A stretch of DNA of 64,000 bases from NCBI GenBank assembly GCA_026874595.1, contig CM049306.1, positions 91,774,642 to 91,838,641 on the forward strand. The letters run 5' to 3'. Each line of letters opens with the position of its first letter. The first letter of the stretch is position 1. The position numbers and the translations under genes were made by a program. Below, one piece after another: positions 1 to 11,537 of the stretch. The DNA comes from Sipunculus nudus. Its lineage: Eukaryota > Annelida > Sipuncula > Golfingiida > Sipunculidae. A model generated the notes under the pieces. That model was not told the origin of the DNA. It made no database searches and saw only the letters and a list, made by a program, of their open reading frames with translations.

Positions 1-212
1 TATAGTTGCAATAAAGATTTATAGTTCAGGCCAAGAAATCCAACCCAGTGGGCGATGTATGAGGCATTTGTGATAAACTGAACATCCTAGTTAAATAACA
101 ATCGGAGCCTGGTCATTGTTGATGATTAGCAACATATCAAGCCCATATATTAGACATTATTACGGCAAATCAATATATTCTTTGTCGAAACTGTGATCTT
201 TTCTAGAAGGAG
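1..212. other. Unassigned AT-rich sequence
   Basis: No coding exon, RNA gene or recognisable repeat end is visible in this stretch. Confidence 0.5.
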
Positions 213-214
213 TC

Positions 215-425
215 AGTAGAAATGGCAACCCGGTGGATTTCCGGCGAACTTCTCCTTAATTGGTGGTGTAACAGATACATTCGAGGCTAGAAGCCAACGG
301 ATTCGGCCGAGGAGTTTGAACGCCTTACCCGCTACTGAGCGGAAACTTCCGAGCCATGGACACGGCTCGTATTTATTATTATAACTAGTTGCTAAATCCA
401 TGTAAAATAAGTAACGTTTATAAAA
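215..425 (+). mobile_element. Degenerate SINE fragment, 3' part
   Basis: The 3' part (371-415) reads TTATTATAACTA, a short spacer, then AATCCATGTAAAATAA. The same tail closes the better preserved tRNA-derived SINE at 33308-33548. Upstream, around 223-256, a CGGTGG..TTCTCC stretch resembles the CCGGTGGTTTTCTCCGGGT core of that SINE, although it is diverged. No A or B box is recognisable here, so I read it as 5'-truncated or decayed. A short ORF on the opposite strand is a shadow of this repeat. Confidence 0.5.
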
Positions 426-1184
426 TCTCTGGTTTATAATCAACAATGAAATCCCTTGCAGACTGATGGTGGTTACCCATACTTTAATGAGTATACCTTA
501 AGAAGAAAATCACAGACGCTCATAGCTAGAGTCTTTTATTTTGAAACTACCATATAATTGTAGTAATCTTTTATTCAATAGTTATATAAATACAAGTTAT
601 ATATACAGGATTAACACATCACCGAAGTTGTCCTCAATGGTCCCCGTTCTGACATCGGCTAAACATCGGGGAAATCCCGGGGTAACATTATGTAACCACG
701 GTTTTATCCCAGTTGAAGCATGGGTGTTAAGCAAAGCTGCACGGGTCTTTTATACATTTTGTAAACTGTCACTAGATATATATTGTGAACCAGCGTTTTT
801 ACCAGACTTTTATCTCAGATTTTAAGTGTCAATCTTCAATTTCAAAAGATTTTCTCACGTTATACCATACATGTGATTAACTATGAATTAAAACAAAAAT
901 GCTTTTCTTCATGAAACTTTGTACGCGAAATAGAGAATATTCAGATTATACTCATAATAATGGGCCTAAATAAGACCATACAGATCACTATGAGAAGATA
1001 TATGTACACTTACGGTCCTAAATCCTGCTCGGATGTGGAGACACACAGCAGCCTTGAAGAGGAGGATGATCAGACTCCGCATCATGCATTTACTGAATCA
1101 GAACAAACGTACAAACGTGGACCCGGGTTGGATTTGCATTTGATATAGCAATTAGGACCACGTGGGCTCGTCCGTATTTAACAC
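426..1184. other. No gene or named repeat seen
   Basis: AT-rich with moderately balanced short ORFs (for example 541-825 and 960-1148). None has a splice context or a recognisable domain, and I do not call any as a gene. Confidence 0.5.
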
Positions 1185-1630
1185 TGATGTCCAATTATTT
1201 TAACTGTTTTGTCATATACTCTTCTCAGCCATCTCACTGTAAAATAATAATACGTGAAAACTGGAGTTAAATGAGCTCACTGAAGGACTCTATGGCAAGC
1301 ATATACATTTCGTTAGCACTTTAAACAAAAACATCGAGCCCAACCGTTTGATTATTGCTTTGACTGTATTAATTATCTTATCACTGTAAAGCATGGCTTC
1401 AATCTTCTGATGTCCAATTCTGTTAACTCTTTGGTCAGATACTCATATCAGCCGCCTCGCTGTAAAATAATAACACATGTAAATTGGATTTTAATGAGCT
1501 CACTGAAGGACTCTATGGCAAGCTGTCGTTAGCACTTTAATTCAAAGCACCGCGGAAGGACTGTACCGCCCATAATAGATGTTTATCATTGCCTGGACTG
1601 TGTAAATTATCTTTGATCATTAGAATAAAG
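1185..1630 (+). repeat. Tandem duplication, period 223 bp, two copies
   Basis: TGATGTCCAATT begins at 1185 and again at 1408. Both copies continue with CTGTAAAATAATAA and then a long nearly identical run around GAGCTCACTGAAGGACTCTATGGCAAGC. The copies are clearly diverged and carry small indels, so this is an old direct duplication. No TIR, poly-A tail or ORF is associated with the unit. Confidence 0.8.
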
Positions 1631-2785
1631 ATAAAAACAATGTTGGGTTGGTCAGTTTACGCCCATTCTGAATCATTCTTTAATGTGATGGACTGTTAAA
1701 CAGTGATTAAATAGCTTTTACGCAAAACCCGTCGTAAATATTACAAAAGAAACTACTTTAATTGATGAATGAATAAATATATTTTTAGTTCAGTTTAATG
1801 AATGATTTCCGATTGAGACAGTGTCCTTACCAGGGAAAAATTATATTTTTACTTCTAAACATTTAAAAAAAATAAAGGAATTAAGTGTATGCAATTTCAC
1901 CGATTACTACGTCAGACTGAAGTCAGAGATGTCGTTTCCTGTTTCTCGTTGTTAACTAACGGGGTATGCGATATCTTGCATGATGGCACGCCATTTCTTT
2001 ATTCACGTGTTACATTTATTTTCCCGTATTACTTATGACAAGCGTTCCGATTGTGGTTTACTTGATGCTTGTTGTCAGACTGATGTTACACTTGCCATTA
2101 ACATTTTAAATATTACATTAACTGAAGCTAACCAATAAACGTGGGTATTTATTATTACATATTTTCAGATTCATTTTTTACTTACCTTGGCAGATTGGGG
2201 TTTAACATTTTGCTTTGACAGCAGGCATTTCATTTCTTTTATCCATTTAAAGCCATGATAGATAATACGCAAAATGCTGAATAATCACTGTAACTCTATT
2301 GTAACACTCTGTAGAATAACATATATGTTACTGTGATTCAGTGTAGATTGTCTTAGCAGTTTTCTGAATGTAGTGATGCCCAGCTGACGATTTTTTTTTT
2401 TCATGCATATTGCTTTTAATCTAAAGGTCATATACCTGGATAAGCATATGCCCCCACGACGCGCCTTAAAATCAGTGTCTATCGGGAGTCCCTATTACCA
2501 TTACCTCAGGACTTATTAACTACTTCAGTGGTAAATAGGCATACGTGGAATGTGTTTGCTCACGAACATAACCATAACAATGTATGAGACTGGTGAACTG
2601 GAGTTGGTGAGTCCATGTATCTTGATGGTTTTGCTCGGGTAAAAATTTTGTACAAAATGAACTTGATATAATATAAGTTATAATATCGTAAGATAATACA
2701 TATATAAATGTGTTAATTTAAACCTTTATGAAGCTCTGGTCCGGCACGATTGTCTTGGCGGAGTGATTCAACACTACTACTAACA
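1631..2785. other. No gene or named repeat seen
   Basis: AT-rich spacer with a T-run near 2391. No exon, RNA gene or transposon terminus was recognised. Confidence 0.5.
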
Positions 2786-2930
2786 CTCCTTTCACACACA
2801 AAACGTTTTCAACACAATTAGGGAGACGCGGCTCGACCAAATCAGTTTGAAAACGTTTTAGGTTGCCTTATGAATGCCCAGTTGCATTCAAAATGGTTTG
2901 AAACCGGTTTTCATCTGCCGTGTGAAAGAG
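2786..2930. mobile_element. Candidate 145-bp MITE
   Basis: The left end CTCCTTTCACAC (2786-2797) and the right end GTGTGAAAGAG (2920-2930) are near-perfect inverted repeats. The interior holds AAAACGTTTT-type motifs in both orientations. Flanks do not show a convincing target duplication, so the superfamily is not assigned. Confidence 0.4.
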
Positions 2931-2937
2931 GTAACAG

Positions 2938-3066
2938 CAGGCGCGGGTCCAGAGGGGGGTTTTGGGGTTCGAAACAACCCCCCCCCCCCCCACTCTGAAC
3001 CAACGACCTCTTTTCAGATATTTTTTATGCATGACACCCGTTGACCCCTGCTTTCGAACGGGGGAT
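2938..3066. mobile_element. Fragment of the CAGGCGCGGATCCAG-ended element
   Basis: It starts with CAGGCGCGGGTCCAG (2938-2952), one base different from the terminal repeat of the complete element at 13580-13886. It contains a C14 run (2978-2991). Its interior (about 2992-3040) matches, in opposite orientation, the AGGTCGTTGGTT and GGGTGTCATGCATAAAAA parts of that element. The other end is not found. Confidence 0.6.
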
Positions 3067-3965
3067 AGGGAACTATGTAGCTTTTATTCATAGTTTACAA
3101 GCATTAACAGTCCACAGGCATGAAATGTGACATCGTGCTTACTGAGTTGTTAGAAAAATCTACAGAAATGTAAGAATGGCATAACTGCCAACATTAAAGA
3201 ATATACAGTTGTTTGAATGTCCCCGACACATCGGCTTGTGATTAAGATTGTTGGATAGCTATTTTAGAGAGCATCTCACATTCAAAGGTTTTGTATTATT
3301 GCCTCATGTCCAATATAGCCCAGAAGATATGATAGTCAGAAGATAATCAATACTGAATCTGTTTGGTTTTGTGAGAATTTGTGCAGATGATTTGGCAGTT
3401 AGCGAAATACTCTTGATTCAATCCAAGACAGAACTGTATTTGCCAAAGCAGACTTCAGGAAACTCAGTTTCGGGTAGATTACATAATTTAAAAATCGTGT
3501 CTGCATCAAGAGAAAAAAAACTTATCCCGTAATACCTAAAGAAAAGGGCACAATGCCGAACACCGCAACATGATATGGATAACAGTACTCTGTACATTTT
3601 CCCCATATATATAACAATCTACATCATCCAGGGGCTCCGGAATAGATAATAAATGAATGAAAAATAACAATGATTTCCTGTGACACAGATAACATGTATT
3701 TTCATAACTTTATAGAGAAAATTTTCGTTTAGCTCGGGTTGCACTAAAATAACTATCACCTTTAATGTTTATTGATGAAATCCACAAAGCCTGTTCATGG
3801 ACATGTACAGTAGTCTTAATAATAAAGACTATATTTTTAGTATATATCAGGTATGAAACCAGAACATTTACTATTGACCACTAATATCTAGTCATACCTC
3901 TTCAAACGAAATATTTGCTTTGCAATAATGTCTCGGCTAAGTGTGATAAGCTTTGAAGAAGCAGG
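3067..3965. other. No gene or named repeat seen
   Basis: AT-rich spacer. The minus-strand ORF at 3418-3606 has no recognisable domain. Confidence 0.5.
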
Positions 3966-4972
3966 TTTTTTTTAGTATCAATCATGGCTTTGGTTGTTCA
4001 CCACCCTAACAGCCCCCAAACAACAATGCCATGTGTCTGTTATTGAGACCTTGCATGAAATAATTACGCAGCTCGTTTTTGTAGCCTCTCGATTTCAGTA
4101 ATCACTCTGCAAGACATATTGGACCATAAGGCATAACTCGGTTCCAATCAGTATTGAGGAAATGCATTTGCGCACCTACAGGCATACAGAGACACTGGGC
4201 AAGACACTTTAAGGTCCAGCTCCCAGAGAACTTAAAGGGGAGAGAATTGATCTTCCTTTCTTCCAGCGATGAATACTAGCTGTTCTTCTTTTAAAATCAC
4301 ATGAATGTGTGATACTGACATGGGAATATTTTAGTATCTCTTCAATGGCAGCACGATCAAGGGTCCACTTTCTAAGCTTAAAAGTTTTGTAACTCATTTG
4401 TTTTGACTCACCAAATGTCATGCATTTGTCTTAGACAATGAAATATTTATTCTCCAACGCTTACAATAGATACCTACTCTTTGCATCATTTTGTCTAAAG
4501 ATGCCTTAATATTCGCCAATAAAGACAGTATCATCAGCCATAGAAGGACTGCTTACATCTAAACTGTCTATCATTAAGCCTTTTCTATTGTGACTTACAA
4601 AATAATGAATATCCATGTATGCTACTGTGAAGAAGAACATGGAGAAAACGCCTCCTTGTTTTATCCCTTACTTATTCGAAATTAGTCAGATAAAGCACTA
4701 TTAAAAAATACTAGACGTTAACTATTAAATGGCCTATTACGAAACATAAGCTAGAGCCTATTCGATATCCCAGTGCAGTACAATTTGTACAATAATCCGT
4801 ACCACCAAATCTTATCAAATGCTGATTACAAATCCAGAAAACAGGAGTACACTTTTCCTTCTCTGTCACAATGATATAGAACACTCTCCTGAACAAGAAA
4901 CAATGAAATAACACTGTCATATATCTTTCTACACGAGTGTTGTAGTTTATAAGGGAATCACTGGAAATCTAA

Positions 4973-5209
4973 TCATTTACTGAGCGTGCTCCGCACTAAT
5001 TTTTCAAATAATTTATTTAACGAGTTCATAAGTGTAATCCCCCTGTATGATTTGCAGTTTGTTTTATCTTTACTCTTGCCTTTACAGAGAGGAGATGTAA
5101 TCCCGTATTTTAAACAATCTGGAATGTAAACCATAATCATTATACTATTAAATAATTTACACAGATATTTAGATATGATGCTTGCACCAAATTTAAGATG
5201 ATCATTCAT
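4973..5209 (-). pseudogene. Reverse transcriptase fragment of the minus-strand LINE
   Basis: This open stretch of about 78 codons holds the N-terminal RT blocks: a 'P..LK.G...PL.KGKSKD' segment followed by 'N..SYR.ITL.NSL.KLFEKLV'. Those blocks precede the catalytic palm in non-LTR retrotransposons. It lacks the catalytic aspartates, which lie further along in other frames. It is a remnant, not a host gene. Confidence 0.75.
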
Positions 5210-5305
5210 TATTAAGTCAAATCCAGGGGATTTTCCCTAGTAGAGTGAACAACGTGCATCATAAACATCGTCGTCCTTGAGTGGTGCGTTATCTTTGTCC
5301 GTGCT

Positions 5306-5366
5306 GTTTGTAAGAGAATTTGCAGTTTGATATATGTTTGTAAGAGAATTTGCAGTTTGATATATA
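5306..5366 (+). repeat. Perfect 30-bp tandem duplication
   Basis: A 30-bp unit beginning TGTTTGTAAGAGAATTTGC is present twice in direct succession, within the dead LINE. The identity suggests a recent replication slip. Confidence 0.85.
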
Positions 5367-6650
5367 CAACTTACTTCAGTATCAATAAGCTGTTTATAAG
5401 AGATATCGTAATACTCTATACCTCCTCACTTTGCTCACTTAGGAGTTCTCTAAAGTGATCGCGTCAATATTTTGTCAGCTCTACTGGTTTTGTATATATT
5501 TTGTCCCCGTCGGGCATCATGTTAATACTATCAGAACAACGCGTACGTGCTGTAGTGAACCTTCAGAATCGTTTAATATCTTCACCAAATTTCTGGCTTG
5601 CTCTTTCATATACTTCATTTTGAAATGCACATGCTTTCATTTTCATCAAATTTGCAAAGGAATTCTTGGCCTTTTTATACTCACTATAAAATGAATTATC
5701 CCGATCTCTAGGACATCCGTTACTTATCTATTTATAATTCTTTTCCTTTTTTGCTCCTTTTTTAACTGTGAATCCCAATATGTTTTCTATAAATAGAGAC
5801 TTTTGAAAAAGGGACAGTCCCTTCAAATGTTTTATTTAAGTACAATACCACCTCATTGGCATGATCATTCAACTGACTAATTGTATTAATTTCTCCATTT
5901 AATATTTTGTCACAGTCAGTCAAATTCTCAAGATTTTTCTTATACACTAATATTAATTTTGTCCACTTTATGTTTATTCGTCAATAAAAATTAAGTTTTC
6001 GGAGATAATTATCAAACTGAGCAGTGACAGGCATGTGGTCTGACGTATTTAAAACGTCGTCAACATACACACGTCATTTTTTAACATATCTGAAAGTATA
6101 CATATGTGATCTATCTGGGTACCAATTACCAACGTCTCCAGGGTGAAACGTATCAATCGAGCCCGTACTTAACGCAAGACATCCCAGAGATACCATGTTA
6201 TATCTCAAAAGAGAGTCATTAAACAAGGAACCACGATAAGTCGTTATTTTACCTCAGTTACTGCATTCTTTACCCAGCTGAGCATTCATGTAAATTGTAG
6301 GGGCCTTCTGCAGGAGTCCGCAAAGGTCTGAGAGGGAATGGATAAAACAAACAGTGTTCTATTTTGATGAGGGCGAATAAACATTAAAACGAGGGGCGCC
6401 TACTCTGACGAGATACCTTGATTCCTATGATTCTGTCATTTGCTATATGTTCCACAGGAGAGATATGACAACCCAAACTGGTGTTCCACATTATCGCTAC
6501 ACCACGTTTTCGCCCTTGACTTGGGTCACATTTGCAATATGCTTTATAATGTTTGTGTTCTTGGTTTTCTTGAATATAAACAAGATCAGGCTAAATAAAA
6601 GGTCTATATTATGCGCATTAGACATCGCGCCTCTACAGTTATACATAGCA

Positions 6651-7695
6651 ATATAGTAAGAGAGCGTGGCCTATAGGGTATTGATAAAACACACAAGTAT
6701 TCTGATGATTTCTACAAGCACAATGCATACCACATCACTTCCAGTATCTACGAAAGTACATTATCAAAATTCCCTCCAGTAAGACATGCATATTTTGACA
6801 GACATTAAACTTTAAAACCTTTTCATATTCTATACTGGCGTACATTTATGTGACGTTTGGTTAAATTGGCTTACATTCCTTAGAATGCAGATTTCAAGAT
6901 AATAATAAATGATTTAATAAAAATATATTTGATTTTATTTCTAAAATTAATTTTAGAAATGTAAAAATTTAATGAAATTAATTTAATTTAATTTATTGAA
7001 AATGAGAGCAGGTTTTTTTTTTAAGGAATCATTTTCTGCCAGCGGCCTGTTGCACCCTTAATAAAAAAATATTATTCCATACTTAGCACGTAAGAAATAA
7101 CCTCTATTGAAATAATGCTGATGAATATTAAGAAAAAAAATTTGAAGGGCTGCGGTTGTATTTTTGGTCAAATCAAAACGAAAATGCAGGATTAGGTTTC
7201 TCTGTAAACATCGTACAGACAAGATGTTTTGTAATTAATAGCATATTGATTGACAAAAAATGGTAATTACTTATGTAAGGCACACTCCATCGCTCGGATG
7301 ATGACGTTTGGTATTACGCTGGGCTTGAGGAAAACGGGGGTACCAGAAATCAATAGAATCACAGGCGTCCGTTCTTTAGCTGCATTCGCAGACGTAATGC
7401 ATTCGCATGTAAATATAAATACCGCATGTCCATTTATGGAATGCTAATAGAGAAGTTACCTACCAGAGGAATACCTATCACTGTCATCAAAGTGTAGAAT
7501 TCTTCCGTCCGTTCCCTTGCGTATGCGTTTACAATGGCTACAGTAAATTTATTTATTTTTTAATAGAAATTAAAGATTGCAGGTACGCTGTAGCAAATAT
7601 TAATGTTAAGCCTATTATTGTCTACGCGGATGCGTAAGTGTTGAAAGCTTTTGAATCATCTCTTTCTTACTCATCTTATTTTCGACACTTGGTCA
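6651..7695. other. AT-rich spacer with a 24-bp palindrome
   Basis: No exon or transposon end is recognised. The segment includes a perfect 24-bp palindrome at 6937-6960 (half-site ATTTCTAAAATT). A region of TTTAATTT repeats follows it. Confidence 0.6.
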
Positions 7696-7837
7696 ATTAA
7701 CACTAGGGCTGGGTATCGGTCCGCCTCATCCGGTACAATACGTATCGCGATACAGTTAATTCGATACCGATTCATATTGACGATACGCTTCATTTCTCTT
7801 TGTTTATCATTTCTTAATAAAAGCTCTGTTTCTTGTT

Positions 7838-7844
<7 letters not shown>

Positions 7845-7904
<60 letters not shown>
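7845..7904. repeat. (AT)30 microsatellite
   Basis: Uninterrupted AT dinucleotides. ORFs reading Ile-Tyr repeats through it are artefacts. Confidence 0.98.
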
Positions 7905-7907
<3 letters not shown>

Positions 7908-8301
7908 ATTTTAATATACCACGTATTCCGTATGCTATGCACCCAAGTTGAGCAGCTTAAGCTTGATATTAAATAAATAAACAGGCCAGTTGATTTTAAT
8001 GATCAAAATCTATCTAATTAAAACTACCAAAATCTCGATCTTCTTTGAGCCCCTTGCATCCCCCCCCCCCCTCCCGCACAAACAGTTTTATTACTTTTGA
8101 TGGGAAAGATCATAGGCTTTATTTTTTGTGTCATGAAATTAGTATATATATCAGTTTTGTATATTTCTGTGAATATGAATCCATTAGTGGGAGTGAGAGA
8201 AAGAGAGAGAGAGAGAATATTTTATTCGATATAAAAGTAAAGCATCCATACAAAATATATTCAGTATGTTTGTCAATAATTTTGTTTTTATTATGTCTAG
8301 G

Positions 8302-8872
8302 GACTGTTGTTAAGGATTTTAATCCCCCGACACAACAGCCCCCTGTGCATGAAACATGGAGAGAGAGAAATTGTACATAAATATGGAGGTTAAATGATTA
8401 TACATTTCATAAAATTTGAGACTTAATGATTTAATGAGGAAATTTGTAAAAAAAAAACTGGGAAGATTTTCAACTTGAATTACTGAAATTATAGTTTGTT
8501 ATTGATTAAAACAATTTTTTTATGGCTTAGACTAATTTTTGTTACAGATGTAGCAGTTTATCTGAAGGCATTTGTCTTTCTAATAATTTATAAAATGTTG
8601 TTTGATGTAGAAAATCAAACCTTGAAGACTATGAGTGAACATTTTGTCAACAATAATTTAGTCGGTTTCATTTATGACTTTTGATGTTATGTTTCTCAGA
8701 CAGCTGTCTGCTATCTTAGGTCTGGTTTTATTTGTAACAAGGGTACCTTTATGTCTTGTGTCATGTTCATGTGTCATGGTCCTTGTTGAATTAAATGTTT
8801 GTAAATATTTTGATAGTGATTCATGGCAGTTATTATAATAAAATTTTAATATATTTAGTCTGAAGATGTCAT
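8302..8872 (+). pseudogene. Copy 1 of a duplicated terminal-exon-like segment
   Basis: This segment aligns, at clearly diverged identity, with 13980-14504: a TGTTGTTAAtG..TTTTAATCC block, CTGAAGACT..GAGTGAA, ATCTTAG.TCTGG.TTTATTTGTAACAAG and a shared end TATTTAGTCTGAAgATG. Both contain AATAAA (here 8837-8842) shortly before that shared end. Around 8302-8350 the matching frame would read FNPPTQQPPV, against FNPLTQQPPV in copy 2. A CTAG just before 8301 could be a splice acceptor. It lies inside the hAT-like element, whereas copy 2 lies outside. I do not recognise the protein. It may be a captured or duplicated last exon plus 3' UTR, or an unnamed repeat. Confidence 0.4.
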
Positions 8873-9218
8873 TAATTTTTAGGATTTTTAATAATTTAAA
8901 AATCGGTTCACTGTGGGCATTGTATTTGCTATTTGTGATAATTCTTATAGCTTTTCTTGGAGTTAGTCAATCTCCTGTGTGAACAGAATTTGTCCCCAGG
9001 CTTTAACCATTTATTTTACGTCTGATGTGAAACGTGGGAGTTTCAAGTAACCTATGACTGTCTGCGAAAATAAAAAAACAGAGATAAAATGATATACGTT
9101 GAAACCCCTCTGGGGAGGACAGTCACGGGACTGGACAATTTGTTCGTTATAGCGGGGTGTCCGCCCCGGAGCGGGTCGGGCCCAGTATAGGTCCGGCTGC
9201 GGCAACATGTCGGAGACC

Positions 9219-9235
9219 AAGGTATGGGATTTTAT
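9219..9235 (+). repeat. LINE target-site duplication, left copy
   Basis: AAGGTATGGGATTTTAT, identical to 11521-11537. It belongs to the pre-insertion pogo-like sequence. Confidence 0.93.
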
Positions 9236-11520
9236 TGTGTTATTACTCTCATACATAAAGGTATAAGGACCTACCGGAGGATGAGCTTACTAACTGGCGC
9301 CCTATAACACTAACAAATACCGATTACAAAATATTAGCGAAATCACTTGCTCTCAGGCTTGAAAGCATTTTACCAAAAATAATAAACTCAGACCAGGTGG
9401 GTTTTATGAAGGGCCGAAGTATTGCATCAGCCATAAGAATGATTGACGATATTAACTTATACTTAAAGAATGATGATAAACCCGGGGCTCTTGTTGCGGT
9501 AGATTTTAGAAAAGCATTTGATACTCTTACCAAACAATTTATGATCAAATCATTTTAGCACTTTGGTTTCGGAACGGACTTTGTTAAATGGCTTATAATT
9601 TTAAATGAGGATGCTAACAATTGTATACAACATAATGGCTGGATCTCAAAAAGTTTCACATTAGAAAGAGGAGTAAGACAAGGATGTCCCCTCTCTCCAC
9701 TAACCTTTATAGTTGCAGTGGAATTGTTAGCTTGTAAAATACGGCAAAAGGAAACCATTAAAGGCATCGACCTCCCACAAAGGCTATATGCGAGAAACAA
9801 TATCAAAATCTTACAATACGCCGACGACACCACCCTTTTCCTGCAAGACAAGATGGACATCACAGAGTCCTTAATTGTTCTCAATGAGTTTGAAAGAATT
9901 GCAGGATTACAAATAAATTTATCTAAAACTGAAGCTTTATGGCTGGGTAGAAATAATCAATGTCAAGACACAGTTGCCGGTCTGAAGTGGCTACGTCACC
10001 CAGACAACGGAATTAAAATACTTGGAGTCAGATTTAGTAACTGCAAATCAGCATCTAACATCCATTCAAATTGGACAAGCAAAATGGAGAAAGCAATAAC
10101 GGAGATTAAAAAATGGGAGAGACGCAATCTCTCTATCATGGGCAAAATAGTCATCATTAAAACATTTTTTATATCACAGTTTATATATTTAATGTAGTCA
10201 TTATCAATGCCTGAAGACGTCGCCACTGAACATAACCGCATTATTTTCCGATTCATATGGAAAAAAAGATACAACAATGAAAGAGCTTTCGAAAAAGCGA
10301 AAAGAAACACAATGACTCTTGATTATGATTATGGAGGTCTAAAAGTCATTGATGTGAAAGTTATGCAGCAAGCGCTATTAATTAAATGGGTCACATTGTT
10401 TACTGATCAATCTGAGGAAACCTGAAAAAAAAATATTCCAGAGTACTACTTCAATAAATTGGGTAGAAATAGAAGCGTTTTACAGGCAAACACCTTACCG
10501 AAAAATTTTAAAAATTTACATGTAATTAAAAACGAATTTTTCCGTAACGTATTAAAAACGTGGCTTTTAATGCAAAAACGAGGGCCTGCTGACCCAGCTT
10601 CACCGGTGCTATGGAACAATACCGCCTTTTCATATAGAGACAACATTCTTTTCTTTAACGACTGGGTACAGGGAGGGCTTATCTACTTCTCTGATTTAGC
10701 ACAATGGTGTTATCATGAGTTTTGAAGACGTGGTCAGAAAACTAGGCAATAGTCCAGCAAGAATGCTGGAGTATAATGTAGTACTGACGGCAGTTAAAAA
10801 TTTTATACGCAAGATTGGATCCCCAGTTTTCGAACAACAAGATATTTACTTCCGAGGAGTGCCAATTACAGCGCTTAATGTGAAATTTATTCGTAATTTA
10901 ATAAAACAGGATAGCATTGTGACTCCCTACTCTGAAAAGTCCTGGCTAAATAAATATCCAAGTAGACGCCTAACATCGGCAGACTGCATGGTATACAGCA
11001 AAGAAATGTTGTAAAGAGGTCAGGTTACAACTACTCCACTGGAAAATACTTCATAATATATTTCCCACCAATGTGTTGCTACATAAAATGGGTATGAAGG
11101 ACTCTATTAAATGTAGTTTTTGTGACGAAACAGACTACATTGAACACTTTTTCTATTCATGTGGAAAACTTAAACATTTTTGGTTGGAAGTAGAAAGCAA
11201 AATTTCGGTAATAGCTGGCAAAAGTGTCAAATTATCGGAAGCTGACGTAATCCTCGGATACAAATGTGAAGATAATAGTGAGACCACATCAAAGGTCAAT
11301 CACATTATTCTCATAGCAAAGATGTGTATCAGTAAATTTAAATATGGCAATACAGGCAACCTGAAATTTGTCTTCGAAGTAGAAATGGAAAATAGAATTT
11401 AAACTGTTATTGTACATTGTACCATATGTAGTATCCTACGGTCCTAGGTTCTAGCTGTCGGAACCAGATCAAATCCAATTTGTAAAAGGCAGCTTTGAGC
11501 AATAAACTTTTGGAAAAAAA
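9236..11520 (+). mobile_element. 5'-truncated L1/Tx1-type LINE with target duplications
   Basis: The insert is bounded by a perfect 17-bp duplication AAGGTATGGGATTTTAT (9219-9235 and 11521-11537). It ends with AATAAA (11501-11506) and a short A-run (11514-11520, merging with the duplication). The left end is truncated just before the RT domain. Coding order on the plus strand is RT fingers (NWRPITLTN, QVGFMKGRSI), palm (VDFRKAFDT, GVRQGCPLSPL, YADDTTLF at 9817-9840), a C-terminal region (GGLKVIDVK), and a zinc-binding end with CSFC and HFFYSC (11112-11170). The order and motifs fit L1/Tx1-clade LINEs. The perfect duplication suggests a fairly young insertion even though the ORF is already broken. 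Confidence 0.93.
9268..11402 (+). pseudogene. Broken ORF2-type reverse transcriptase of the LINE
   Basis: Frame 1 runs from 9268 (DLPEDELTNWRPITLTN) with in-frame stops at 9556-9558 (TAG), 10195-10197 (TAG) and 10423-10425 (TGA). Near 10715-10725 the reading continues in frame 2 (SFEDVVRKLGNS), and near 11000 it moves to frame 0 (LQLLHWKILHNIFPTNVLL). It ends with TAA at 11400-11402. YADD is intact at 9817-9828. Three stops and two frameshifts make it non-functional. Minus-strand ORFs over this interval are shadows. Confidence 0.9.
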
Positions 11521-11537
11521 AAGGTATGGGATTTTAT
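11521..11537 (+). repeat. LINE target-site duplication, right copy
   Basis: Identical 17-mer directly after the LINE A-run. Confidence 0.93.

Larger units (their letters stand above)
3966..6650 (-). mobile_element. Decayed non-LTR retrotransposon (APE endonuclease + RT)
   Basis: Reading the minus strand, an apurinic-type endonuclease begins near 6650 (YNCRG..., then GRKRGVAIMWNTSLGCHI) and ends with SDHMPV (6026-6043), the conserved SDHxP motif of LINE endonucleases. After a spacer the reverse transcriptase appears at 5209-4973 (PDCLKYGITSPLCKGKSKD, then NCKSYRGITLMNSLNKLFEKLV). A decayed FxDxxxAFDxVW-like block follows near 4850-4780, and a MADD motif lies at 4530-4541 where YADD is expected. 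The C-terminal part near 4140-4060 reads RLQKRAA, typical of jockey/CR1-like LINEs. Many stops and frame changes mean it is dead. A minus-strand A-run at 3966-3973 may be the 3' tail; the 5' end is truncated or not recognised. Clade assignment is tentative. Confidence 0.8.

Noticed and set aside
7651-7908. ORFs with long Ile-Tyr repeats (also 15591-15817, 18436-18627, 30490-30678)
   Set aside because: They are translations of (TA)n microsatellites, open in several frames on both strands.
8045-8380. 111-codon ORF at the start of copy 1 of the duplicated segment
   Set aside because: Most of it runs through C-rich and GA-rich simple sequence; only the last third aligns with copy 2.
9324-10310. 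Minus-strand ORFs across the LINE
   Set aside because: They are antisense shadows of the reverse transcriptase on the plus strand.
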